Assembly (NCBI GenBank): GCA_015680635.1
Contig: JAABOA010001048.1
Span: forward strand, 1-10,008
Reading direction: 5' to 3'
Source of the DNA: Lunasporangiospora selenospora
Lineage: Eukaryota; Mortierellomycota; Mortierellomycetes; Mortierellales; Mortierellaceae
DNA: 10,008 nt
Below are positions 1 to 8,823 of this stretch, in pieces (the first letter of the stretch is position 1; each line of letters begins with the position of its first letter). The notes beneath the pieces are model-generated. The model was not told the origin of the DNA, searched no databases, and saw only the letters and a list, made by a program, of their open reading frames with translations. Made by a program: the position numbers and the translations under genes.

Positions 1-154
1 TATTGATTGCATGACAAATCATGCTAATACATTTCTATCCTACTTTCTATCTTGAGATAGGTCAGAAACAAGTAATTCCCGCTGTGTAGGTACATGAGAA
101 AGATCTGTGTAGAGAGACAGAGAGAGGGAGAGAGACCACATTGGAGTGTGTGAA
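1..154. other. 3' flank of the channel gene, with short inverted repeats and a purine tract
   Basis: No coding signal is seen. It contains two small inverted repeats, GCATGA-caaa-TCATGC (9-24) and CTATCT-tg-AGATAG (47-60), and an AG-rich tract at 111-135. On the minus strand this would be 3' untranslated or terminator sequence; I see no canonical AATAAA in that orientation. Confidence 0.4.
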
Positions 155-3100
155 TCACTCCCTCCGCACCTGACTCTGCTGGAGGTCCACCAGCGCTGCA
201 AGGATTGCTCGAATATCGCCTTTCACTTCTGATATTTCCTCCTGTAAACCTGTCAATCCACCTTTAATCTTGACCACCTCGTCCTTCAAATCGGCCACCC
301 CACCCTTCATTCCGGTCATCTCGCCCTTCATCTCACACATCTCATTTTTCAATCCAACCACTTCACCCTTCAATCCAGTCATCCCATCCTTTAACCCTGT
401 CATATCGTTTTTCAAGTCAGACATTTCTTTCTCTGAGCGCTTTTGATCCTGATATGCCTGCGTTTTTTGAGTTGTTTCTAGATGATCTCTAGTATGGCGC
501 TGTCCGGTCCCGCTCGTGGCTGTGGTCGTACTCTGCTCAAAACTCGAAGGATTTAGATCATTGGAGGTTGCTCCGTCTTTGTTCATTGAAGTCGGGTTAC
601 TGGCTGGAGGAGCATCTGTCGGCGTATCTGCATCTGAAGATGCATCTGTGGATTTTTCTTTCGACTCGGAATCAAAAACAACCTCTTCATCAACAAGCTT
701 GATCCGTCGCCAATATTGCTTGACTTGGTATGGCGTGGCCGTGTAAAAGATTCGATCAGGGAAATAGTCATAGCTGGCTCGGAGACCTACATATCGGATA
801 CATGAACATTGTAGTGGTTTAGTAGAGTATTCAGGTACCGTGATCCGCAAGATTGTGAATAGGGTAAATGGGGGTGCAGGGTTACCTGGGACGTGGTATG
901 AAAGATTCTCGGCTCGGACAATGGCCTGCAGTCTGTTCTGGAGCCACATCTGACGCCAGTTATTATCGCCTCTGTTGTTTGCCGCATTGACAAGAGCTAG
1001 AAAGGAGCCGAGATCAAGAGAGAATGTATTTGTGAGTGGTTGGTTACGACTAAAAGGTGCACAGTTCAGATCTCACTCCTGGATTTAATCCGCATCTCGT
1101 ACCAATCAGAACATTGAGCATCACGATCACGGCAAAGAAGAAGTAGGTCAGGAGGAGGATCTGGAGTGGCCAGTTCAAGTATTCGCCGTTCTCATCCATG
1201 AGATTCTTTGAGAGAGCATCATATCTTCCTCCCTATTCAAGTATGGATTCCGAAACAGATACGAGGTTCAGTTGTTCGAAATTACCGCTGATTATCCAAA
1301 CACTCAAATGTTCCCAGAATTAGTTCCATGCAACCACCAGCACACTCTCGTGGCTTACCATGATAAAGACCACAGTTGTGATCGCTCCATAGTACTCTCT
1401 CGGGAACCCTCCTGTGACAGTTTCAGCTCCAGGAGCCCACGCAGCATGAAGGATGGCCAACGAGAAGAACATGATGCCTCCAGCCAAAACCATGAGGAAG
1501 ACCTTGATCTCGTTGAGGATATCAAACACAATTGTGACATACTTGCACACAACCTCGCTCACTCGGAGCTCCGATAGCTATATGCAAACAGTACAGTGAG
1601 AAGAGTGAGAGATCTAATCAGAAATGTGTCATCACCTCGAGTACAGACACTGGATTGGCTCTACACTCGGCCATCTTACCATGTGCAAGAACGCAACGAC
1701 GATGCAGAAAGTGAGATCCCAAGAACTTCTGTCCTCTCCACCATTTGTGACGATGTGGTGCACACTCGTCCCAAGTGTCAAAAAGTACATGAGAAAATCA
1801 AGAAAGTCATACCGTGATCTGTTTCAATAGATCCCAGGTTCAGTTTGATGTTAGTCCACACCGTTATTGCTCGGGGCGATCAATACAATATCATAAAGGT
1901 AGAAAGCAAGGAATGTTACCTGAAGAAGAGATGTTGGTCACTCTCCGCCTTTGATCCATATCGAGAGTCTTCCTCTTCTTTCTCTTCTTCCTCATATTCT
2001 TCCTCCTCCTCCTCTTCCTCCTCCTCCTCCTCCACCTCTTGTGCTCCTCCATATTCTTCCTTCTGGCTATCGGTCTCATTTGCCTCATCTTCATGACTTT
2101 CATCTGTCCCCTGCTCATGGCTATCTCTGATGCTCTTCTCTTCATCGATATTCTCTAATACCACCACCTCGGACTCCTCCACCTCACTCGTCTGTGATTC
2201 CTTGGTCTCTTTTTCCACAGTCCATCCGTTTATATCCGCCTCTTGACTTTTCTTGTCCTTGTCGTTGGAAGATGATTCGTCGGTCAACATGGCAGACAGT
2301 TTTCGAAATGGCAAGAGGAGAGCCTTGATCACAATTGCTGCCCAAAGAAGAAGCCCACTCTTTTTCTTTTTCCTCCTCAGCGATGATGCTCTAAGATGAT
2401 CTTGCCATTGGAGAATTTCTAGCCAGAGAAATATTCCCGAGAAGATGGCCAAGGCAATGAACACTCCAAACTGTAGCCCTACCTGTGAATCATCAATCTG
2501 AGTGGTCGCAGCGGTTACAATGAGGATGTAATAGATACACTGGTTTGTAAAGCGTATCAACCAGGCCTTGAGCCCCATTGTATTCCTATGATGGACATGC
2601 CAACCATGCGGAGTAAATTATTAGTTGGTCAGGATATCTCGGTCACACAGCCCTTCGGAATCCCAGAGTGCACTCACCACTTGTATTGAATCAGAGACTC
2701 GATGGCTGGGTTATCGAGCATGGTGAGATTGTAGTTGTGTGTTTTGATGTAGACATGGCGGAATGGGTTGATGTGGAACCTTGCCAAGTAGAACATGGTC
2801 TTGAAGGTAGATTGTGTCGCCAATGGGTCAAAGCGACAGTATTCTGGACACTTTGTATTCTCGTTGGGAATAAATATCCACAAGAGACTGAAGGGTGCAA
2901 CAAAAACCTTTTCAGTAAAGTTCCACACTGCACTGAAGTCTTGAGCCGTCCCGTGGGCTTGAAGTTGAAGGATTGGATTTCGGCTTTGGTTGATGAGTAT
3001 TTTCTTGCTGCTCCAGAGCGATGAAACACTCGGATGTTGGATGACCTTGACGTGGTTGAAGACCAATTCACATTCCGTGCACTCTAGATAGGCAAAGGTT

Positions 3101-6100
3101 CTTGAGACTTGGAGTGCAAGATCAGGGTACCAAGAGATTAAATTATCCATATTCTCGCAAAGGAATGTGATATATGTGGTGTCCCGAGTATCGATGGCTC
3201 TAGTTATACAGTAGTCGATCATGGCCTTGACTAGCTCGAAGGTCTTTGGTTGAGTTCTCGTCTGTTTTAGTAAGATTCCGATGGGGTTCAATCCTGCAGG
3301 ATACTGGAGAAGTGGGATCCAAGAGTGTGGTTTGCCATGTTGAAGAACAAATCTGAATATCCGTTTTACCAATTCGATGTCATAGGTTGCATAAAACAAA
3401 CATAACCTTGACATGATTGACATGTCGACTTTGTCAAAAGTTGGATGATTGATGATTGAACCAAGATAACTCTGGTAAATGTCGAAGAGCTGATCCTTGC
3501 CCGTGTCATTTTTAGATTCAAGCATGCTTATTAATGTGTCGATGGTGTAGGAGTAATTTCTTTCTCTTTTGGGCACGTTTGCTGTTGTGAGAGAGATGTG
3601 TACATCGACTTGACCGTATGATAAACAGAGTTGCTTTTCGTGAGGACAGGTGTGTAGTACGATGGATGACTTGATACGGCTCAGGCACAAAAACAATAGT
3701 AGTTCAATGTTTGGATGTGATACTGTTGGGAGTTGCCAGACCGATATGGAGGTGGCTCCATAGCCTCTAGTGATCACTACAAGCCGGCTGTGTTCCTCGA
3801 GATGAAAATAACTATTACCGACAATTGCACAACCAATCCCGCCCCCTTTCCTTGATTTAGAGTATAAAATATTAGGAGCAATGTCTTTCCGGTGGGCGAC
3901 GGACGTAAGACGTGTCTTTCTGAAGAGACTCAGGGCGACCTGTTCATCAATAGTCGGAATCTGATGAGATTTAGACGGGCACTCATTTCCATGGCATTTT
4001 GTGCCACTAGACTCGGTGGACCCAACAAGAAAGTCGCTCAGGTAGGAGACCAAAATGTTCGAGCGAAAAAATTGGGCGGCTACTGTCGATCCGTGCTTTC
4101 CATCTTCTTGGATCCCTTGGAAACTGAAAAAATTGGATTCGTTGGGGTCGTAACGCATTTGGGATTGAGACTGAAAGGAGTTGATTTGTGCAAGGTTTCT
4201 TGCATCAGAGAGAATCACCGAGATGATGTTGTTGCTCTCATTTGGATAGGGTTGGTGTAAAAGTGCCCCTACTCCACTGAAATATCCTCCTAGACAAAAG
4301 CTTCTGATAGTTGGCCGACTTATAAGATTGCCTGATTCTGTCGAGAATACTTGTATCTCCTTATTTTTATATCTCCAACTCGCTGCTACAACTGCAAGAG
4401 CACGCCCATCATAAGAGATTCGGTGGTCACTGATAATTTTTGGTGTCTGAATATTGCAGACTAGTTTTCCAGACTCAATACTCCATAGAGAGAGTTGAAA
4501 TGGGGAATCCTTCCACGCAAATAGCCCACCAGACATGCTGCTGACTAGGGGGGATGAATTGAGGATATTGGATATCCTGCTCAGTCGGATCGAATAAAGT
4601 CGTTGCCACACTCCGCTTGTGCTGTAAATAGTGACTCCATTTCCATCAGACGCAAGGAGTCGCTCTGTTCTCTCATCCCATATCTCCTTGGATGATGTTG
4701 TAAAGTTAAAGTATCCTTCAAGTTTCTCCAGTTCTCTACAGTTCCTGTGGCGAGTCGACTTTGGAAGATCAAGTGGTGGCTGGTGGGGCTGACCTAGGGT
4801 TTTGGTGAGTTGACCAGGTTCAAAACATTGGAGCACGATTTGCTTGTCATTTGAGCACGAATCTGTTGTAGTATCAGAGTCACTAATGTTGTTCCAGGCC
4901 ATAGCAACCTGAGATCCATCCCACGATATCGCCAGGCTATGATTGGGGGTGGAACTGGAACTATCCACGATATGCTCAACTAGGGCTTGTGCTGTCGATG
5001 TTGAAGCAGGACACGGATACTTGGGAGGGGAGGTCAAAGATTTCAAATCCAATTCCCACCAGTCGAGATAAACAGCCAATTCGGCAGTTGAGAGAGTTGC
5101 CATATGGGATCCTGTGGCCGAGATGGCACAGCTAATCACTTTAGCTGGTTGCTTCTTTTCCTCAGGATTACTGTCGTCGCCACTTTTACTGTGAAACACA
5201 TTGATGAGCTTCCGTGGCGCTAGTCCTTCATTCAACACGCAATCTAAGACAGAGACCAAAGAGCCTTACTTAGTTTGAAAACGACTTTAGAATCTATTGG
5301 ATACCACATCTCATTAGTTCATACCAAATAGACTGTCAGCGCATGCACCCTGAATGAATTCGATATAGCACAGATGGACTCCTAACGGCGTCTCCTTCTT
5401 CCCGTGAGTCCTAATTCTAATGATCATTCCATAATCTGCCAATTCAACCTGCTGAGCCATCAACAGTCGTACAAAAACCGGCGACCCTAGAGAGTGACCA
5501 AAACAGCCGTTAGTACGTTATTTCAATCCATGACGTTGTTTAAACTAGTTTTAATGGTCCTACCACTGCTTTGCTCCTTGATTGTTGCCCACTATCCGAC
5601 GCAAGCAAAACAAAATATCAGTAGCTGTTGGCTCGAGAGGATGTCAAATCAAGGTTAGGTAAAAGTGCATCTTTACCATGGTTTTGGGAACTCTCCATGT
5701 TGAGTATGACAATTGGATCTCGTCAATTAAATCAAACCCATCTTCGAGTAGGAGGCATATAATCGTATTGTAAATACCAATCAATGCACTATTAAACTAA
5801 ACATTTTGGTTAGCATCGTTATTTATTAGCCAGAAATAGAGTGGTACTATTGCTGAGGATTGGATTTGCCACCCATTACGTACGTAAAGATGCTCAATAT
5901 CATCATTGAGGTTGACCGAGGCTATTGCTGGGAGTTTCCTACATTTTGTATGGCAATTGGGATCAGTATCTTGGAAATGCAATTACATTGGTGGATACCG
6001 ATGATACTTACGATCTCTGTCCGAAACATTTATTTTCATCCTCTGCGTTGATCTCAAAAAACCAGCGGTCCCCTAAAGTTAATAGCCATTGTAAGAGAGT

Positions 6101-6531
6101 GAACTGTCAGTACGAGGACCTAACATTAATCGACGCTACTTTTAAAAAAAAAACATGAGGGTCCTCCTTATCGAGACTGTACCTGCTCGTCCTGCTTCAA
6201 TGTCTTCTTGCATCTTGGATTTGTACTCTTCGATTGTTGAAAACGGAGCTGGTCTATAATCATTGAGAGGAACTTGCTCGACTATCCTGACCTGGTCTGC
6301 CTCTCCAAGGCTGGTTGACTTGCTTTTGATTGTCTCTTGAAAGCCGTTATTGTTGTTGTTCTCTTCATTGTCAGTTGTAACGGTCGCATTTCGAACCATA
6401 GTGGTCGTTGAGAGATATGCATCGGCCTGTAACGTTCCAGATTCGTCTTTTACACTTGTCTGAGAGTTGTTGGCATCCGTACCATCTGGATTTGGGTCAA
6501 TATTGATGATTGTTTCTGGGACATTCGCCAT
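155..6531 (-). CDS. WD-propeller / TRP-like ion channel, 13 predicted exons
   Basis: Predicted membrane cation channel with a large cytosolic sensor. Exons on the minus strand, 5' to 3': 6531-6183, 6072-6012, 5938-5848, 5796-5677, 5591-5564, 5486-5325, 5243-2678, 2585-1920, 1818-1680, 1577-1359, 1232-1103, 996-886, 786-155. All introns are GT..AG (51-126 nt), phases agree at every junction, and the total is 1757 residues. Layout: 1-95 disordered with an Asn run at 58-62; 97-300 unknown domain; about 305-825 WD-like propeller; 835-1010 helical; S1-S6 about 1138-1513 with a pore loop; 1669-1751 coiled coil. The ATG has A at -3 and G at +4, and an in-frame TAG lies 12 nt upstream. S4 lacks regularly spaced arginines, so it looks TRP-like rather than voltage-gated. 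The ion and stimulus are unknown. The exon structure is inferred; intron 3 (weak donor GTACCA) and intron 12 are the least certain. Confidence 0.82.
176..424 (-). repeat. Tandem 21-nt degenerate repeats encoding a 12-heptad coiled coil
   Basis: Residues about 1669-1751 of the channel protein read as unbroken heptads of the form hxxhKxx: MSDLKND, MTGLKDG, MTGLKGE, VVGLKNE, MCEMKGE, MTGMKGG, VADLKDE, VVKIKGG, LTGLQEE, ISEVKGD, IRAILAA, LVDLQQ. Positions a and d are Met, Leu, Val or Ile throughout. On the DNA the plus strand shows the matching 21-nt near-repeats (ttcaa/cttcat... units). This is a C-terminal assembly coiled coil, as in several TRP channels; oligomer number is not decided by the sequence. 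Confidence 0.85.
787..885 (-). other. Predicted intron 12, in frame and stop-free
   Basis: The open frame reads straight through this stretch, but a GTAACC donor follows CCAG, a CTACTAAAC branch-like site is present and the acceptor is ATGTAG. Removing it joins SYHVPG to LRASYDYFPDRIFYTATP, which gives the compact link expected between the post-S6 helix and the FPD..YYTATP-like motif in this family as I remember it. Its length is 99 nt, so retention would insert 33 residues without a frameshift. Confidence 0.6.
989..2551 (-). other. Six-segment channel domain (S1-S6 with pore), within the 155-6531 gene
   Basis: This is the membrane part of the channel protein, spread over exons 8-12. S1 is about residues 1138-1156 and S2 about 1161-1186; a Lys/Arg cluster (RRKKKK) follows S2. 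S3 is about 1353-1371, S4 about 1382-1400 (ending in LSELRV), S5 about 1419-1438 (KVFLMVLAGGIMFFSLAI), and S6 about 1488-1513 (ending MLNVLIALVN). The pore loop runs from about 1440 to 1480: a short helix ending FIM, then GGRYD as a likely filter-region motif. The MLNVLI end of S6 and the helix after it (WRQMWLQNRLQAIVRAEN) are typical of TRP-like channels of the Ion_trans family. Segment limits were judged by eye from hydrophobicity. Confidence 0.75.
1967..2038 (-). repeat. Glu-rich low-complexity tract (CTC/CTT triplet run) in the S2-S3 loop
   Basis: The plus strand reads as an almost pure CTC/CTT triplet run; in the gene it encodes residues about 1309-1332, with 20 Glu in 24 positions including 12 in a row. 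It sits at the end of a long charged insertion (about 1219-1347) between S2 and S3 of the channel, ending exon 8. Triplet-type expansion would keep the frame, so length may vary between strains. Confidence 0.85.
3025..3552 (-). other. Helical pre-channel region, within the 155-6531 gene
   Basis: Residues about 835-1010 are rich in predicted amphipathic helices and contain NPIGILLKQ (about 923-931), a long helix with KAMIDYCITRA, and a segment listing leucines at helical spacing. The pattern resembles degenerate ankyrin-type or TRP linker-helix repeats that sit before S1 in several TRP families. No clean ankyrin consensus is present, so the assignment is by position and helix content only. Confidence 0.4.
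3580..5142 (-). other. Degenerate WD-like beta-propeller, within the 155-6531 gene
   Basis: Residues about 305-825 of the channel protein show repeated propeller-like strands: VISCAISATGSHMAT (306-320), SLAISWDGSQVAMAW (373-387), FQLSLWSIESGKLV (519-532), DHRISYDGRALAVVA (543-557), IQVFSTESGNLI (567-578) and a later ISVWQLP near 770. These are S/DG-h-x-hAh and hxhW/Fxxx-sGxhh patterns, as in WD40-like repeats, but few carry a true WD dipeptide and spacing is irregular. I cannot fix the blade number from sequence alone. The role is likely binding or sensing on the cytosolic side of the channel (inference). Confidence 0.6.
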
Positions 6532-6574
6532 TTTTTCTCCCCTGAACTATTGAGAGGTAGCAAATTAAACAATG

Positions 6575-6632
6575 GGCAGGTGGAGACAAGGAGAGAAAGG
6601 AAGAGTTGATGGTCGGTGAGAAAAAAAAAGAC
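6575..6632 (-). promoter_or_regulatory. Probable core promoter / initiation tract of the channel gene
   Basis: In the sense of the gene, a run of nine T's is followed by a C/T-rich stretch containing TCCTTTCTCTCCTTGTC, ending about 45 nt before the ATG at 6531. Pyrimidine tracts of this sort often mark start sites in filamentous fungi. No TATA box is seen at a good distance. Confidence 0.3.
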
Positions 6633-7429
6633 AGCCTGTAGGACAAGTGCTGCAGCCACTTTTCCGCGGACTCTTGGTGAAAGATTAAGTTTTCAGACCA
6701 TTGGTCTAGACTCGCATTTCATGTTGGGACCCTTGCGGGAATCTTCACAGTTAGTCTAAACGAGCTCTGGCTCACAACAGAGGGCATGCAACATTTCTCT
6801 TTTGAAAAGAGGTTAGGAGCGCAGACAAGTCCTTAGCCAAAGCTCATTCGAGTCATCCAGAAGCGGGAAGGGTGAGCCATTTAAGGGAATCCATATGCCT
6901 TTTTTCTTAGAAGGCTCAAGGCCAGGGAAAAGGATCTTCAAAACTAATCAATCGGGGACTGCTGCGTGGAGGAAGGAAGAGCCATAAAAGAGCGGGCCGA
7001 GTAGACGTCCTTCTAGGATATCTATCGACACGCGTATCACTCCAAAGAAGGGCAGTTCTCTGGTTCTTCAGGAAAGGAAGATCTCTGCACTGGAAGCAAT
7101 TTCCTGTTTGTTTGGTGTTGGCAGGAGAAGCGCGCGTGCACGACTCGCGTTTGTTCAGTGGCCCTATCCAAGATTGCGGCCCCTGGAACCCGTCAAAATC
7201 GGTAGGGCTCCTCATTGAGCACTGGATTTGTTTAGACAATGCTTGGTTTTCATCTAGATCTCTTTTCAATAGAGAGAGAGAGAGGGAGAATTATCCTTGA
7301 GAGGAGCCTCATTGACCCATCCGCATTCCATCTAATCCTTGGTTTGTGTCAGTTCAGGTTTGTGAACCATCGGGGTCCCGGTCGCATGGATTGTGAAGGA
7401 GGATCACGGGCGACATTACGTTTATTCGT

Positions 7430-7480
7430 CGTCATCCCTCTTTTCTTCCTCCTCTCCTCTCCGCAACGCATCACGCCTCC
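7430..7480 (+). promoter_or_regulatory. Pyrimidine-rich 5' tract before the 7481 gene
   Basis: The stretch is mostly C and T (including CTTTTCTTCCTCCTCTCCTC) and ends at the ATG. It matches the CT-rich initiator tracts common in fungal promoters or short leaders. If transcription starts upstream of 7386, an out-of-frame upstream ATG at 7386 would open a 40-codon frame ending at 7508, overlapping the main start. Confidence 0.3.
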
Positions 7481-8188
7481 ATGTCCTCGCCTCCTCCTCC
7501 ATCCTTGACCTCTTCCCGCCAGACTGCTGATGTCACTCCTCTTCCTCCTCCTCCTCGCCGGACGGTCCGCTTTGCCAAACAGCCCGAAAGTCCCGACAAT
7601 CTCTCTCCTGCTCCCGCAAGAGATTCGCGAGAGCAAAGTGATCTAGTCCAGACCGGCATCGATCTCACATTCTTGGACTCTTCATTGGACGGACCTGATC
7701 AGCCTTCATCCAGCTTGCCCTCAGATCAGCATCACACCTCTACATCAAGCACGACATTGGCCGAGTCATCTTCTGCACCGATCGTCACCACAGCCGCCCC
7801 TTCCTCCCAGCCAATCTTTGAGGGTCTCCTGCGGGAGCGTCAAGTAAAGTCAGGATCTGTCTCTGGCGAGGGGTTGCGCGCACTTGAGCCTCGTCTGATG
7901 GAAGAGACAGAGTCCAGCATGGTCCCAACCCTGGAACGCCTGTGCCTAGAGGCGATGCGAGTGGAACTTGATCTCTGGCAGCGGAAATGCAGGTTCCCAA
8001 ATGATACCAACCTGGTGATCGAGTATCAGGCCTCGGTCGAATGCCGGCGCCGCCTCGAAAAGTCGCTTGAACTGGCCAGAGAGGATCGTATCATAAATGC
8101 ATCCGTCAGTGCTTTAAAGCATTATCACCAGAATGTTGGCGAAATCCAATCCTTCTTGAATGTCAAATCCAAACGTTCGAGAACATAG
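7481..8188 (+). CDS. Hypothetical protein, 235 residues, single exon
   Basis: I do not recognise this protein. Residues 1-125 are rich in Pro, Ser and Thr and look disordered, with PPPP runs at 4-7 and 22-25 and an RTVRF segment at 27-31 that fits the loose RVxF docking pattern for protein phosphatase 1. Residues about 140-225 are helical and charged, with regular hydrophobics (LERLCLEAMRVELDLWQRK, then RRRLEKSLELARED), suggesting a coiled or bundle domain. The C-terminus is basic (KSKRSRT), possibly a nuclear signal. It has no signal peptide or membrane segment. The ATG follows a CT-rich leader; -3 is T, a weak context. GC content and codon use look more C-rich than the flanks, as expected for a real exon. 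It is divergent from the channel gene and not obviously related to it. Confidence 0.7.
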   Translation: MSSPPPPSLTSSRQTADVTPLPPPPRRTVRFAKQPESPDNLSPAPARDSREQSDLVQTGIDLTFLDSSLDGPDQPSSSLPSDQHHTSTSSTTLAESSSAPIVTTAAPSSQPIFEGLLRERQVKSGSVSGEGLRALEPRLMEETESSMVPTLERLCLEAMRVELDLWQRKCRFPNDTNLVIEYQASVECRRRLEKSLELAREDRIINASVSALKHYHQNVGEIQSFLNVKSKRSRT

Positions 8189-8820
8189 CGTTTGTCTTTC
8201 CAAAAGACGCGTGCTATTGGAGTCTCTAGAGCTGGTTGTCAAGAGACATCGACTCTTTGTTTCCATTTCTCTAGCCTGTGTTCTTTTTTCCCCACCCCTT
8301 ATGAACCATCCTTTTGCGAAGGTCTCATAGTCAATAACATGAATTTGCTTGCTTTGCCCAAGGGTTTCTATTCAACACCAAGTAAATGCAACTGTGTGGA
8401 TACTTGTCGAATCTATTCCTCCTGCATGTAACGCAAAACAGATGTGGGAATCATGACAGGTTCGACCTGTATGGCTGTTGGTTTGCATACCGATCGACTT
8501 GGATTGAAGCATAGCCCAAGCGCTACATCCTATGTAGTCTGTCTATCCTACCCGTCTCTATTATCTGTTGTCTCTCTGTTTGCGTCGCATCAATCCTCCA
8601 TCTCTTCATTGATTATTGATTGTAATTGGCTGATGACGGCCTCCAGAGAGAGAGAGAGAGAGAGAGAGAGAGCTGGAGAAGAGTGTGTGTTTAGGAAGCG
8701 AGTTGGAACATCGTTTTCGATTCCAATGTGCGATGGGCAGGTTAGCGCCTGTTAGATCTACAGCAGGCTCCCCTGTCTAGGCCTTGGGTCGGGAAACTTG
8801 TTTCGAAGTTCGCCTATACT
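8189..8820. other. Intergenic region, 3' flank of the 7481 gene
   Basis: Open frames here are short or begin at TTG/GTG and lack coding pattern. The stretch has possible weak polyadenylation context (AATAAC near 8333), a 6-bp inverted repeat ACAGGT-tcg-ACCTGT (8456-8470) and the (AG)14 microsatellite. No tRNA or other RNA gene is seen. Confidence 0.5.
8641..8678. repeat. (AG)14 microsatellite flanked by inverted hexamers
   Basis: A pure AG dinucleotide run spans 8645-8672. It is bounded by CTCCAG (8641-8646) and CTGGAG (8673-8678), which are exact reverse complements, so the repeat sits in the loop of a potential 6-bp hairpin. It is noncoding. Confidence 0.9.
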
Positions 8821-8823
8821 CTG

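Larger units (their letters stand above)
6532..7480. other. Divergent intergenic region between the channel gene and the 235-residue gene
   Basis: No ORF here has convincing coding character. It must carry two promoters pointing outward. On the minus side, 6541-6632 reads (minus strand) as a T run followed by a CT-rich tract about 45-75 nt before the channel ATG. On the plus side, 7430-7480 is CT-rich before the next ATG. A TATA-like ATAAAAG lies near 6983 on the plus strand, too far from 7481 to be assigned with confidence. An (AG)7 run is at 7271-7284. Confidence 0.5.

Noticed and set aside
516-746. 76-codon plus-strand ORF, Ser-rich
   Set aside because: Antisense to the Ser/Thr-rich linker before the coiled coil; composition follows from that linker.
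1891-2145. Minus-strand ORF rich in Arg/Lys, resembling a basic nuclear protein
   Set aside because: It is the Glu-rich triplet run of the channel exon read in another frame; the phase-matched exon explains the sequence.
2668-3024. 118-codon plus-strand ORF
   Set aside because: Antisense shadow of the pre-S1 part of the channel exon 7.
3892-4260. 122-codon plus-strand ORF
   Set aside because: It lies entirely antisense to the large propeller exon and has no splice or promoter support.
6916-7269. 117-codon minus-strand ORF in the divergent intergenic region
   Set aside because: Composition is erratic, with no coding pattern and no splice partners; random opening in GC-richer DNA is enough.
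8448-8475. Sequence AGGTTCGACCT resembling a tRNA T-arm / B box
   Set aside because: No matching A box, anticodon stem or acceptor stem; it is a short inverted repeat only.
8444-8755. 103-codon plus-strand ORF running through the AG repeat
   Set aside because: A (RE)n run from the microsatellite and a non-ATG start; no support on either side.
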